DNA of 64,000 nt from Actinoplanes couchii (GCF_016862075.1 NZ_BOMG01000027.1:62001-126000); one strand, 5' to 3'. Counted from the first letter of the stretch, positions 49,611-59,914 are shown. Program-made: numbers and translations. Notes: generated from the letters alone by a model not told the origin.

Positions 49611-49626
49611 TCCCCGCCTCACGGGA
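49611..49626 (-). promoter_or_regulatory. Candidate PyrR-binding stem-loop at the pyrR ribosome binding site
   Basis: On the minus strand TCCC-GTGAGGC-GGGGA forms a short hairpin whose loop contains GUGAGGC, similar to the GAGAGGC loop recognised by PyrR. It touches the Shine-Dalgarno at 49605-49611, so PyrR binding could block initiation. There is no attenuator-type terminator. Confidence 0.45.
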
Positions 49627-49811
49627 CGGGTCGTTAAAGGATGTCGGTCAGGCTGGGAAAACCCGGCCCGATGGCTGACGCTACGTTACCAGTGAACGCA
49701 GCGTTGACCATGGTGACGTGCCTGACTGGAGCAGACCGGACATATCACGTCTACTTGGGATACAGCCGGTGACTTTGTGGCCGAACCTCGCGACTCATCG
49801 GTAACCAACAC

Positions 49812-49840
49812 TTGACCGGCGGTCGCAAACTCCGTACCGT
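49812..49840 (+). promoter_or_regulatory. bldD promoter
   Basis: TTGACC at 49812-49817, a 17-nt spacer, and TACCGT at 49835-49840 give a good housekeeping-type promoter with a start point near 49847, about 60 nt before the bldD ATG. I could not find a convincing BldD box, although bldD autoregulates in Streptomyces. Confidence 0.6.
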
Positions 49841-49907
49841 CACGCAGCGTAGCGATCCGTGGGGAAAGAAGCCCCCGCGGTGCCAGCACAGTACCGGGAG
49901 TGTCCAT

Positions 49908-50396
49908 ATGCCGTCTGAGTACGCGAAGTCGCTGGGCGCTCGCCTGCGCTCCATCCGCCAGCAGCAGGGCCTGTCCCTGCAGGGCGTCGAAGAGAAGTCC
50001 AACGGCCGCTGGAAGGCGGTCGTGGTGGGCTCGTACGAGCGCGGCGACCGCGCGGTCACCGTGTCGCGTCTGGCCGAACTGGCCGACTTCTACCGTGTTC
50101 CCGTCTCGGAACTGCTGCCCGACGGCAGCGGCATCCGCCTCGAGGCCACCAACAAGATCGTCCTGGATCTCGAGAAGCTGTACGACACCACCGGCGAGGA
50201 CCTCGCCTACGTGGCTCGTTACGCCCGGGCCATCCAGCAGCAGCGCGGTGACTACAACGGCCGCGTCCTGTCCATCCGGGCCGACGACCTGCGCGCCCTC
50301 GCCATCGTCTACGACATCTCGCCGTCCGGCCTCATCGAGCGCCTGACCGAGCAGGGTGTCCTGGTGGCCGACCCCCGCGCGTTTTTCGCCAGCTGA
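49908..50396 (+). CDS. bldD: Developmental transcriptional regulator BldD
   Basis: A 162-residue regulator that in Streptomyces represses sporulation genes when dimerised by tetrameric c-di-GMP. The N-terminal helix-turn-helix domain covers LGARLRSIRQQQGLSLQGVE to VSELLPDG. The C-terminal domain carries the c-di-GMP signature RGD-X8-RxxD intact: RGD at 113-115 and RADD at 124-127. The ATG at 49908 follows GGGAG; the open frame before it runs through the promoter. It is divergent from the pyr operon and ends in a strong terminator. Confidence 0.97.
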   Translation: MPSEYAKSLGARLRSIRQQQGLSLQGVEEKSNGRWKAVVVGSYERGDRAVTVSRLAELADFYRVPVSELLPDGSGIRLEATNKIVLDLEKLYDTTGEDLAYVARYARAIQQQRGDYNGRVLSIRADDLRALAIVYDISPSGLIERLTEQGVLVADPRAFFAS

Positions 50397-50471
50397 TCCA
50401 GCAAGCGTTTTCCTCATCTGAGCCAGCCACTCAGCTGAACAAAATCAGCAACACCCAGTAGCGCCCCCCGT

Positions 50472-50500
50472 AAAGCCCGCGTCCCCACGGCGCGGGCTTT
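50472..50500 (+). terminator. bldD terminator
   Basis: AAAGCCCGCG and CGCGGGCTTT form a perfect 10-bp stem with a 9-nt loop, 75 nt after the bldD stop, followed by CGCATTT. Confidence 0.8.
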
Positions 50501-50524
50501 CGCATTTCCCGGATCTGGACAAGG

Positions 50525-50556
50525 AAAAGGCCCGGATCAGATGATCCGGGCCTTTT
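50525..50556 (-). terminator. nusB-side terminator
   Basis: AAAAGGCCCGGATC and its complement form a 14-bp stem with a 4-nt AGAT loop, ending in TTTT on either strand. It lies 9 nt after the nusB stop and can also back up bldD termination. Confidence 0.85.
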
Positions 50557-50565
50557 CGTATGAGA

Positions 50566-51000
50566 TCAGCGTGTCGCGAAAGCCGCGATCCGGTCCAGCA
50601 GACCGTTGAGGAACCGCGGGCTGTCGTCGGTCGACATCTCCTTCGCCAGCTCGACCGCCTCGGTGATCGCCACCGGGTCGTCGACGTCGGGCTCGAAGAG
50701 CAACTCGTACACCGCGATCCGGGCCAGATTCCGGTCCACCGCCGGCATCCGGTCGATGGTCCAGCCCTCGGCGTAACTCGCGATCAGCTCGTCGATCCGG
50801 TCGAGGTGCTTGGCCACCCCGTCGATGAGTGTCTTCGAGTACTCGAGGTGCTCGGGGTGCGGCTTGGCGATCCGGTCCAGGTACGTCAACAGCACCTGGC
50901 TCGGCGGTAGATCACGCAGGTCGGCCTCGAAGAGGACGTCGAGCGCGCGCTTGCGGGCCTTGCGACGTGCGAGCCGTTCCTTCCTGGGACCTTCGGCCAT
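50566..51000 (-). CDS. nusB: Transcription antitermination factor NusB
   Basis: A 144-residue all-helical NusB that, with NusE/S10, binds boxA RNA of rRNA operons. It starts [20 protein letters not shown] and contains VLFEADLRD and the C-terminal VAITEAVELAKEMSTDDSPRFLNGLLDRI. Its ATG overlaps the efp stop (TGATG), so the two are translationally coupled. Confidence 0.96.
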   Translation of the reverse strand: MAEGPRKERLARRKARKRALDVLFEADLRDLPPSQVLLTYLDRIAKPHPEHLEYSKTLIDGVAKHLDRIDELIASYAEGWTIDRMPAVDRNLARIAVYELLFEPDVDDPVAITEAVELAKEMSTDDSPRFLNGLLDRIAAFATR

Positions 51001-51557
51001 CAGCTGCGGCCGAGGTAGCGGCCGTCGCGGGTGTCGACCTTGATCTTCTCACCGGTGGTGATGAAGAGCGGGACGTTGACGGTGGCGCCGGTCTCGATCG
51101 TGGCCGGCTTGGTGCCGCCGGTGGAGCGGTCGCCCTGCAGGCCCGGCTCGGTGTAGGTGACCTCGACGAAGACGCTGGTCGGCAGCTCGATGTAGAGCGG
51201 CACACCCTCGTGCAGCGCGACCGTGACCTCGGCCTCGGGGAGCAGGTAGTTCGCGTTGTCACCGACGGTGGCGCCGGGGACGTGGATCTGCTCGTAGGTG
51301 TCCAGGTCCATGAAGACGTAGTCCTCGCCGTCCTGGTACAGATACTGCATCGAGCGCTTGTCGACGGTCGCCGTCTCGACCTTGGTGCCGGCGTTGAAGG
51401 TCTTGTCGACCACCTTGCCGGACAGGACGTGCTTCAGCGTGGTGCGCACGAAGGCGGGGCCCTTACCCGGCTTCACGTGCTGGAACTCAACGACGGACCA
51501 CAGCTCCTTGTCGAGGTTGAGAACCAGGCCGTTCTTAAGTTCGTTGGTGGAAGCCAT
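51000..51557 (-). CDS. efp: Elongation factor P
   Basis: A 185-residue three-domain factor that rescues ribosomes stalled on polyproline. The start [16 protein letters not shown] and the loop [12 protein letters not shown] place the key Lys at position 32, flanked by Pro residues as in actinobacterial EF-P; in actinobacteria this Lys is thought to work unmodified. No modification genes (epmAB) are nearby. It lies 75 bp after aroQ. Confidence 0.97.
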   Translation of the reverse strand: MASTNELKNGLVLNLDKELWSVVEFQHVKPGKGPAFVRTTLKHVLSGKVVDKTFNAGTKVETATVDKRSMQYLYQDGEDYVFMDLDTYEQIHVPGATVGDNANYLLPEAEVTVALHEGVPLYIELPTSVFVEVTYTEPGLQGDRSTGGTKPATIETGATVNVPLFITTGEKIKVDTRDGRYLGRS

Positions 51558-51632
51558 GTCCTGCCTTGATCTTGACGGTTATCGGTGACCGAACCACTCT
51601 ACCGGCGTGAACCCGCCGGGGGCGAATCGGGC

Positions 51633-53193
<1,561 letters not shown>

Positions 53194-53910
53194 ATGCCGA
53201 AAATCAACGTGTACCTGCCGGACGATCTCGCCGAAGCCGTCCGCGACACCGGCCTGCCCGTCTCACCGATCTGCCAGCGCGCCCTGGAGCATGCGGTCCG
53301 CCGGATCACCACGATCCGCCAGGCGGCCCTCACCGACCTCGACCCCGAACGGATCGCTGAACAGTTGCCGACCTTCACCACGCGCCTGATCACCGTGATC
53401 TCGCTGGCGGCCCGCCGGGCCACCGAATCCGGAACGTCCGCCGTCACCACCGGTGACCTGCTGCACGGCGTCCTCACCGAGGGTCAGAACCTGGCGTTGC
53501 GCCTGCTCAACTCGATGGACGTGGCCCCTTCCTCGCTCATCGCCCCGGCCGTGGCCGAGCCGGCCGCCGCCGACGGCACACTGAGGTTCAGCTCTTCGGC
53601 GGCGGTCGCCCTGGAACTCACCGTCGGCGAGGCGATCGGCCTCGGTCACAACTACGTGGGCTGCGAGCATCTGCTGATCGGCCTGGCCGCCGAACCGGAC
53701 GGCGCGGCCGGCGAGTTGCTGCGCTCCCGGGCCGTCGACGGCAAGGCGGCCCGGCGCACGGTGGCCGCGGCCCTGGAGGGTTACGCCCACCTCCGGGCCA
53801 CCAGCCCGTCCGCCTCGCACGACGCCGCGTCCTCCCCGGCCGCCCTGCTGACCGCGGCCCTGGCCCCGCTGGTCAAGCGGATCGAGGCGATCGAGAGCCG
53901 GATCGGCTGA
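53194..53910 (+). CDS. Ribbon-helix-helix-like protein with Clp N-domain repeats
   Basis: A 238-residue protein. Residues 1-~40 (MPKINVYLPDDLAEAVRDTG, then SPICQRALEHAVRR) have the strand-helix-helix pattern of CopG/Arc DNA-binding domains. Residues ~65-195 resemble two ClpA/ClpC N-domain repeats: SAVTTGDLLHGVLTEGQNLALRLL and then GHNYVGCEHLLIGLAAEPDGAAGELL. No ATPase domain is present. The ATG at 53194 is chosen over a longer frame because the domain starts there. The C-terminus is Ala/Ser-rich with a short amphipathic helix. It interrupts the aro gene run on the opposite strand. It may be a regulator that senses damaged proteins or docks to Clp machinery, but the function is unknown. Confidence 0.78.
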   Translation: MPKINVYLPDDLAEAVRDTGLPVSPICQRALEHAVRRITTIRQAALTDLDPERIAEQLPTFTTRLITVISLAARRATESGTSAVTTGDLLHGVLTEGQNLALRLLNSMDVAPSSLIAPAVAEPAAADGTLRFSSSAAVALELTVGEAIGLGHNYVGCEHLLIGLAAEPDGAAGELLRSRAVDGKAARRTVAAALEGYAHLRATSPSASHDAASSPAALLTAALAPLVKRIEAIESRIG

Positions 53911-53950
53911 GGACGGCGAGCCGGGGTGCTGAGGACGGCGAGCCGGGGTC
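53907..53950. repeat. 22-bp tandem duplication between convergent gene ends
   Basis: Two copies (53907-53928, 53929-53950) differing only in the last base. The first includes the stop codon of the RHH/Clp-N gene and the second reaches the stop of convergent aroK. Confidence 0.9.
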
Positions 53951-54452
53951 AGGGTTTCAGCAGGGCGATGACCTCGGCGGTGATCTCCGGCTCCGCGCGG
54001 CCGTCGGTGATCACCGTGTGGGTGGCCACCTCCTGGTAGAGGGGCCGGCGCTGGTCCAGCAGGTATTTCAGGGTGGCCCGCGGGTTCAGGGCCAGCAGCG
54101 GGCGGCCCGCGCCCAGGCCGACCCGTTTGATCGCGTCGGTCAGCTCCACCGAGAGGTAGACGACCGTGTGGGCGGCGAGCAGCTTCCGGGTGCCCTCGTC
54201 GAGGATCGCCCCGCCGCCCAGCGCGAGCACACCACCGAAGGTCTCCAGCGACGACGCGACGGTCTCACGTTCCATCACCCGGAACGTGTCCTCGCCCTCG
54301 TCGACGAAGATCTCCGGGATCGGCTTGCCGGCCCGCGCCTCGATGATCAGGTCGGTGTCGGCGAACGGCACGCCCAGCTCCGCCGCGACCGCCTGACCGA
54401 CGGTGGTCTTGCCGGCGCCCATCACGCCGACGAAGACCGCGACCGGGGCCAT
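53949..54452 (-). CDS. aroK: Shikimate kinase
   Basis: A 167-residue kinase phosphorylating shikimate. The P-loop GVMGAGKTTVGQ, the shikimate-binding FADTDLIIEARAGKPI and LALGGGAILDEGTRKLL are intact, as is the LID motif GRPLLAL. Its ATG overlaps the aroC stop by 1-3 nt, so it is coupled to aroC. Confidence 0.96.
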   Translation of the reverse strand: MAPVAVFVGVMGAGKTTVGQAVAAELGVPFADTDLIIEARAGKPIPEIFVDEGEDTFRVMERETVASSLETFGGVLALGGGAILDEGTRKLLAAHTVVYLSVELTDAIKRVGLGAGRPLLALNPRATLKYLLDQRRPLYQEVATHTVITDGRAEPEITAEVIALLKP

Positions 54453-55630
54453 CAGTGGATGATCAGGTTGTCGAGGTACGCCGCCAGGTTGCGGCGGATC
54501 TCGGCCACCGAGTCGCCACCGAACTTCTCGGTCGCGGCCTCGGCCAGCACCAGGGCGACCATCGCCTCGGCGACGACCGCGCCGGCCGGGACCGCACAGA
54601 CGTCGGAACGCTGGTTGATCGCGGTGGTCGCCTCACCGGTGACGATGTCGACGGTCTGCAGCGCCCGGTTCAGCGACGAGATCGGCTTCAGCGCGGCACG
54701 CACCCGCAGCGGCTCGCCGTTGGTGATGCCACCCTCCAGCCCACCGGCCCGGTCGGTGATCCGCTTGACCCCGTCCGGCGTCGGGACGATCTCGTCGTGC
54801 GCGACCGAACCCCGCGAACGGGCCTGGGTGAAGCCGTCACCGATCTCCACACCCTTGACCGACTGGATCGACATCAGGGCGGTGGCCAGGCGGGCGTCGA
54901 GCTTGCGGTCCCACTGGACGTGCGATCCGAGACCCGGCGGCACGTGGTACGCCAGCACCTCGACGATGCCGCCGAGCGTGTCCGCGTCCTGTTTCGCGGC
55001 GTCGACCTCGGCCACCATCCGGGCACTGGCCTCCGGGTCGAGGCAGCGCAGCGGGTCCTCGTCGATGCGGTCGAAGTCGTCCGGGGTCGGGATCACGCCC
55101 GGCTTGGCGGCGACCGAGCCCAGCTCGATCACGTGCGAGACGATCTCGATGCCGAGCGCCTGCCTGATCAGCTGCTTGGCGACCACGCCGACGGCGACCC
55201 GGGCCGCGGTCTCCCGGGCACTGGCGCGCTCCAGGATCGGGCGGGCGTCGGTGTGGCCGTACTTCTGCATGCCGGCCAGGTCGGCGTGACCGGGACGCGG
55301 GCGGGTCAGCGCCGCGTTGCGGGACTGGGCGGCGAGCACCTCGGGGTCCACCGGGTCGGCCGCCATCACGGTCTCCCACTTGGGCCACTCGCTGTTGCCC
55401 ACCCGGATCGCCACCGGCGAGCCCAGCGTCACCCCGTGCCGGATGCCACCGATGATCTCGAGCTCGTCCTGCTCGAACTTCATCCGGGCGCCGCGGCCGT
55501 AGCCGAGCCGTCGCCGTACCAGATCACGGGTGATGTCCGCGCTCGTCACCTCGACGCCGGCGGGCACACCCTCCAGCATGGCGACGAGCGCCGGTCCATG
55601 CGATTCCCCTGCAGTCAGCCAGCGCAACAC
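54452..55630 (-). CDS. aroC: Chorismate synthase
   Basis: A 392-residue FMN-dependent enzyme completing the shikimate pathway. Signatures are [46 protein letters not shown] and the later [17 protein letters not shown]. It starts within a conserved N-terminus, and an 80-bp gap separates it from aroE upstream. Confidence 0.97.
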   Translation of the reverse strand: MLRWLTAGESHGPALVAMLEGVPAGVEVTSADITRDLVRRRLGYGRGARMKFEQDELEIIGGIRHGVTLGSPVAIRVGNSEWPKWETVMAADPVDPEVLAAQSRNAALTRPRPGHADLAGMQKYGHTDARPILERASARETAARVAVGVVAKQLIRQALGIEIVSHVIELGSVAAKPGVIPTPDDFDRIDEDPLRCLDPEASARMVAEVDAAKQDADTLGGIVEVLAYHVPPGLGSHVQWDRKLDARLATALMSIQSVKGVEIGDGFTQARSRGSVAHDEIVPTPDGVKRITDRAGGLEGGITNGEPLRVRAALKPISSLNRALQTVDIVTGEATTAINQRSDVCAVPAGAVVAEAMVALVLAEAATEKFGGDSVAEIRRNLAAYLDNLIIH

Positions 55631-55710
55631 CGCAACAGTCTGGCACGGCCACGGTACGTGACGGCGGGTGGGCGCCTCCGTCCCGCCCTGCGGACATCAG
55701 CTGCCGGTTC

Positions 55711-56598
55711 TCAGACCCGGCTCTTGACCGCGTCCTCCAGAGCCCGGCGCATCGCGTCCTGCGGCGCCTCGGGCAGGCCGGTGAACTGCTCGAACTGGCC
55801 GAGCGCCTGCGCCAGCAGCAGGTCCAGCCCGGAGACCACGGTGACCGCGTGCTGCAGCGCCGAGGCGGCCAGCGGGGTCGGCCACGGGTCGTAGAGGGCG
55901 TCGAAGTACACACTGCCGGGTTTCCAGGTGACCCGGCCGGCCAGGTCGTCGGCGGCACCCTTGGGCACGGTGGAGATGACCGCGTCGGCGTCGAACGCCC
56001 CGGCCGCCTCCGGCCAGGAGACACCGACCAGGTTCAGGCCGAGCGCGACCGCGACCGGGCCCAGCTCCTCGCGGGCCTCGGCCCGGCGGGTCACCACGTT
56101 GACCGCCTCGGCGCCCAGCTCGGCGGCGGCGGCCAGTGCGGCCCGCGCGGTGCCGCCACCACCCAGCACGGTGATCCGGGGCGGCGCCTCCTTGACCGCG
56201 TGCCGGCCACGGCTCAGGCCCAGGCCCGCGTCCCGCAGCACGTGCACCATGCCGGGGACGTCGGTGTTGTCCGCGTGCCACGTGCCGTCCGCCTGGCGGA
56301 CCAGGGTGTTGGCGCAGCCGACCGCGATCGCCAGCGGCGAGGCCGAGGCGGCCAGTTTCAGCGCCGCCTCCTTGAGAGGCATGGTCAGCGACAGGCCGGC
56401 CCACTCCGGGCCGAGCCCGGCGACCAGATCGGGCAGCTCCGACTCGGCGCACTCGATCGAGGTGTAACTCCAGCCGTCCAGGCCGGCGGCCTGATAACCA
56501 GCGGTGTGGATGAAGGGCGAGAGCGAGTGCGCGATCGGCTTGCCGCACACCGCGGCCTTCCTCGCGGCCGGCAAAGTCTCCTCGGGCTTCTTCTGCAC
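55711..56598 (-). CDS. aroE: Shikimate dehydrogenase
   Basis: A 295-residue NADP-dependent reductase. AVCGKPIAHSLSPFIHTAGYQ binds shikimate, LSLTMPLKEAAL contains the catalytic Lys, and VLGGGGTARAALAAAAELG is the nucleotide-binding loop. The frame is open to 56643. I prefer the GTG at 56598, 7 nt after a TAGAGT box and lacking a Shine-Dalgarno, suggesting a leaderless start; GTG 56607 is an alternative. It lies 53 bp after mltG, with which it may also be co-transcribed. Confidence 0.92.
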   Translation of the reverse strand: MQKKPEETLPAARKAAVCGKPIAHSLSPFIHTAGYQAAGLDGWSYTSIECAESELPDLVAGLGPEWAGLSLTMPLKEAALKLAASASPLAIAVGCANTLVRQADGTWHADNTDVPGMVHVLRDAGLGLSRGRHAVKEAPPRITVLGGGGTARAALAAAAELGAEAVNVVTRRAEAREELGPVAVALGLNLVGVSWPEAAGAFDADAVISTVPKGAADDLAGRVTWKPGSVYFDALYDPWPTPLAASALQHAVTVVSGLDLLLAQALGQFEQFTGLPEAPQDAMRRALEDAVKSRV

Positions 56599-56651
56599 GC
56601 GACTCACTCTACGGGTGCACCCGTGCCCGCTGCCCTCACCCACACGCGGCG

Positions 56652-57836
56652 TCAGCAGTCGGACAGCGGGATCCCGTTGGCGCAGGCCTTCTTCTTGTTC
56701 TTCTCGTGTTCGCCGTCGGTGGAGGCGAACGCCGAATTGCCCTTCTTGTCGACCGCGACGAAGAACAGCCAGGACGCCGTCGGCGGTTTCATCGCGCCGG
56801 TCAGGGCGGCCTTGCCGGGGCTGTTGATCGGGCCGACCGGCAGGCCGACCACGTTCTCCGAGTTGTACGGGTTCTTCGGGTCGGTCATCTCGGCCACCGT
56901 CAGCTTGCCCGAGTGCTTGGCCTTCTTGCCGCTCAGCTCCAGCCAGTAGTTCGTGGTCACATCGAACTGCAAGGGCATCTTCTTCTTGTACGCCCGGTTG
57001 TAGGCGACCCGGGCCACCTTGGGCAGATCAGCCGGAACGCCCGCCTCGGCCTCGGCCAGTGACGCCACGATCAGGGCCTCGTACGGCGAGACGCCCAGGT
57101 TCTGCTGCACCCCGTCGGCGAACCCGATCTCGCCGGTGACGGTGAGGAAGTGCTCCACCATCGTGCGCAGCACCTGGGTGGCATTCGCCTTCGGGTCGAA
57201 CTCGTACGTGTCCGGGAAGAGGAAGCCCTCCGCGGTCTTGGACACCTGCTTGCCGTCGTTGCGCTTGAACCACCAGTCCGGCACACCCAGCGCCTCGGGG
57301 TCCTTCGCGGCCTCCTGGAAATCCTTGACCGGGATGCCGGTGGCCTTGGCGAGCAGGTCGTAGGTGCCCTTGAGGGTCTTGCCCTCGGGGATGGTCACGC
57401 CCTTGCTGAGCCGGGTGTTCGGGTCGAGCAGCTGGGTGACCGCCGACGCGGCGGACATCTGGCGGCGCAGCACATACGTCCCGGACTGGATGTTCTTGCT
57501 GCGCGGCTCGGCCTCGGCGGCGTTGAGGAACGCCTTGGTGCTCTTCACCACGTCCGACTCGACCAGCTCGTTGCCGATCTCGGTCAGCGACGAGTTCTTG
57601 GCGATGGTCACCTCGACCGGGTTGCTGCCGGAGCCGTCGTAGTCGGCGGCGACGAAGAAGTCGGCCACCTTGGTGTAGCCGTAGTAGACGCCACCACCCA
57701 GCACCGCGAACAGCAGCAGGGTCAGGAACATGGCGACGGCGGACTTGCCGGCGCCCTTCCCGGACCGGCGTTTTCGGTCCGTCCCGGTCTGCTCGGCGTC
57801 CTCTTCCTCGAACGCAACGTCCAGTTCATCGATCAT
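56652..57836 (-). CDS. mltG: Endolytic transglycosylase MltG, first copy
   Basis: A 394-residue membrane-anchored MltG/YceG that cleaves nascent peptidoglycan strands. A cytoplasmic basic tail is followed by one transmembrane helix (about residues 34-56, SAVAMFLTLLLFAVLGGGVY), a LysM-like domain and the catalytic domain. The active-site stretch ALIVASLAEAEAGVP keeps Glu at the position of the essential MltG glutamate, and MPLQFDVTTNYWL and GLPVGPINSPGKAAL are typical. It ends in two Cys residues ~9 apart. It is the downstream partner of a tandem paralogous pair. Confidence 0.93.
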   Translation of the reverse strand: MIDELDVAFEEEDAEQTGTDRKRRSGKGAGKSAVAMFLTLLLFAVLGGGVYYGYTKVADFFVAADYDGSGSNPVEVTIAKNSSLTEIGNELVESDVVKSTKAFLNAAEAEPRSKNIQSGTYVLRRQMSAASAVTQLLDPNTRLSKGVTIPEGKTLKGTYDLLAKATGIPVKDFQEAAKDPEALGVPDWWFKRNDGKQVSKTAEGFLFPDTYEFDPKANATQVLRTMVEHFLTVTGEIGFADGVQQNLGVSPYEALIVASLAEAEAGVPADLPKVARVAYNRAYKKKMPLQFDVTTNYWLELSGKKAKHSGKLTVAEMTDPKNPYNSENVVGLPVGPINSPGKAALTGAMKPPTASWLFFVAVDKKGNSAFASTDGEHEKNKKKACANGIPLSDC

Positions 57837-58010
57837 GTCGTCTGCCTCCGCTGCCAGTTCGGCCGACTTCGCGGGATCGCCACCGCGGCCGCATCAGCAC
57901 TGACGGGCACCATACCCACATCGATACCCCGCCGCCCACCCCTGAACCTGCCTAACGGCGGTGGCCGACCGGAGCAACTCCGATCGGCCACTCGACCGTG
58001 CTCGTGAACC

Positions 58011-59192
58011 TCAGCAGATCGGAATACCGTTCTTGCACGCGATCTGGATGTTCGCCTCGTGCTCCGCGAAGGTCTTCCCGTACGCCATCTTGCCCGCCGC
58101 GTTGACCGTCACGAAGAAGTAGTACGGGCTCTTCTTGGCGTCCAGTGCACCCTTGAGAGCGATGTCCCCCGGGTTGCTGATCGGGCCGATCGCCATACCT
58201 TTCACGTTGTACCGGTACGGGTTGTCCTCACCGTGCAGCTCGTCGACCGTCAGCTTCTCGGAGGACTTGCCCTCCTTGCCCTGCAGCCGCAACCAGTAGT
58301 TGACGGTGCTGTCCAGCTGGAGGCACTCACACGGGAACTTGCCGGAGTACGCCCGGTTGTAGAGCACCCGGGTGGTCGGGCCCATGTCCTCCGGCAGCAG
58401 CGCCTCGACCTGGGTGATCGACGCCGCGACCAGGGCCTCGTACGGCGAGATGTCGTATTTCTCCTGGACCGTGGCGGCGAAGTTCAGCTTGTCCATCTCG
58501 GCGTTGAAGTTCTTGACCATCGCCTTGAGGATGCCGTCGGCGGTCGGCTTCTCCGGCAGCTCGTACGTCGCCGGGTAGAGGAAGCCCTCGATGTTGGACT
58601 TGTCGACCTTCTTGCCGTCGGTGCGCTTGAGCCACTCCGCGGTCACCCCGAGCTTCGAGATGTCCTTGGCGGCGGTCTCGAACTCCGCGTACTCGATGCC
58701 GGTCTTCTTCGAGAACTCCTCGAAGACCTGCATCTTGGTCCAGCCCTCGGGGATGGTCACGCCGTTGACCGTCATGTTCTTGCGGTCCAGCAGCATGGCC
58801 AGCGCGTCGGTCGCCTTCATCTGTTTACGGAGCTTGTACGATCCGACCTGGATGGTGGTGCTCTTCGGATCGTCGGCCGCCGCGTTGACGAAGGCCTTGG
58901 CGCTCTTCACCACCCCGGCCGTCTCCAGGGTCGCGCCGATCGCGGAGCCGCCGTCGCCCTTCTTGACCGCGACGACCACCTCACCGGTGCCCGGGCCGTC
59001 GTAGTCCGCCGCGAAGAAGTAGCCGGAGTACCGGTTCCAGCCGAACCAGGCGCCGCCGCCGAGGACGCCGAACAGCAGCAGCACCACGACGAACACCATG
59101 GCAGACCGGCCGGCCCCCTTCTCTTTGCGATGTCGCCATCGCCCGGGGTCCGGGTTGTCCTCGTACTTGAGATCTTCCATCTCGCCGATCAC
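58011..59192 (-). CDS. MltG paralogue, probably lacking the catalytic glutamate
   Basis: A 393-residue MltG-like protein with one transmembrane helix (AMVFVVVLLLFGVLGGGAW), a LysM-like region (VVVAVKKGDGGSAIG) and a C-terminal MltG domain. The active-site stretch reads ALVAASITQVEALLP, where the aligned catalytic Glu of the neighbouring copy (ASLAEAEA) is replaced by Gln. The strand after it carries an insertion with CEC (FPCECLQLDS), and the protein ends ACKNGIPIC. GTG 59192 is preceded by GGAGG and lies just after the ruvX stop. It may be a pseudoenzyme or regulator of the active copy (inference). Confidence 0.88.
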   Translation of the reverse strand: MIGEMEDLKYEDNPDPGRWRHRKEKGAGRSAMVFVVVLLLFGVLGGGAWFGWNRYSGYFFAADYDGPGTGEVVVAVKKGDGGSAIGATLETAGVVKSAKAFVNAAADDPKSTTIQVGSYKLRKQMKATDALAMLLDRKNMTVNGVTIPEGWTKMQVFEEFSKKTGIEYAEFETAAKDISKLGVTAEWLKRTDGKKVDKSNIEGFLYPATYELPEKPTADGILKAMVKNFNAEMDKLNFAATVQEKYDISPYEALVAASITQVEALLPEDMGPTTRVLYNRAYSGKFPCECLQLDSTVNYWLRLQGKEGKSSEKLTVDELHGEDNPYRYNVKGMAIGPISNPGDIALKGALDAKKSPYYFFVTVNAAGKMAYGKTFAEHEANIQIACKNGIPIC

Positions 59193-59193
59193 T

Positions 59194-59655
59194 TTAGGTC
59201 TGCCTCCGCTGCGCGTTGAGCCAGCTCTGCAGGATCTCGACGGCCGCCGCCTGGTCGACGACCGCACGCTGGCGCTTGCCCTTGACACCTCGCTCGGACA
59301 ACCGGCGGCTGGCCACGACGGTCGACATGCGCTCGTCGGTCAGCAGCACCGGAACCGGCGCGAGCAGTGGCGCGAGCCGGTCGACGTACGCCCGGATGTG
59401 GCCGGCCGCCACGCCCTCACGCCCGTTCAGAGCCACCGGCAGCCCCACCACGACCTCGACCGCCTCGAACTCGGCGGTCAGCCGGGCCAGTTCCGTCATG
59501 TCCTTCGGTGTGCCGTCGTCACCGGTCTCCCGGTCCCGCGGCACGGTCACCACCGGGCTGGCCAGAATCCCGTCCGGGTCGCATCTCGCCACCCCGACAC
59601 GCACCTGCCCCACGTCCACCCCGAGGCGGACGCCCCGAGCGAATTGTCGAGTCAC
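59194..59655 (-). CDS. ruvX: Holliday junction resolvase RuvX / pre-16S rRNA nuclease YqgF
   Basis: A 153-residue RNase H-like protein. GVRLGVDVGQVRVGVARCD holds the first catalytic Asp, VVVGLPVALNGREG follows, and VLLTDERMSTVVASRRL and VDQAAAVEILQSWL complete the site. YqgF proteins process the 5' end of 16S rRNA in E. coli. The open frame runs far upstream without homology; the GTG at 59655 is the nearest start, with GTG 59670 possible. It lies between alaS and the mltG pair, as in many actinobacteria. Confidence 0.9.
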   Translation of the reverse strand: MTRQFARGVRLGVDVGQVRVGVARCDPDGILASPVVTVPRDRETGDDGTPKDMTELARLTAEFEAVEVVVGLPVALNGREGVAAGHIRAYVDRLAPLLAPVPVLLTDERMSTVVASRRLSERGVKGKRQRAVVDQAAAVEILQSWLNAQRRQT

Positions 59656-59870
59656 GCCTTCAACCTGCACAGCACCAACACGTGCCTCCCGTACCGAACG
59701 CTTGATGCGAAGCGTAGCGATCGACTCCGTAGATGATCGCTCTCCCGATCGCGCCAAGAGCTTAACCGCATCACCCGTACGTGTGCCGCCACCCGGTACA
59801 AGCCCTAAAGTTCCGCTAAGAAACGACCCACAGAGAGGACATTTTTGGTCACTTTGGGTGAAATAAAAGC
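59656..59870. promoter_or_regulatory. alaS-ruvX intergenic region
   Basis: 215 bp of lower GC content than its surroundings with no gene I can support. A 7-bp inverted repeat AGCGATC/GATCGCT with a 12-nt loop lies near 59715-59740 next to a TACGCT box on the minus strand, which could be the ruvX promoter. Confidence 0.3.
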
Positions 59871-59901
59871 AGGACGCCCCGGGAGATTCCCGGGGCGTCC
59901 T
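59871..59901 (-). terminator. alaS terminator
   Basis: AGGACGCCCCGGGA and its complement form a 14-bp stem with a 3-nt loop, followed on the minus strand by GCTTTTATTT, a good Rho-independent terminator 14 nt after the alaS stop. Confidence 0.88.
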
Positions 59902-59914
59902 TAAATCTAGACCT

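Noticed and set aside
49627..49907. BldD box upstream of bldD
   Set aside because: Several partial matches (for example near TGACTTTGTG) miss key positions of the palindromic consensus, so I do not annotate a site.
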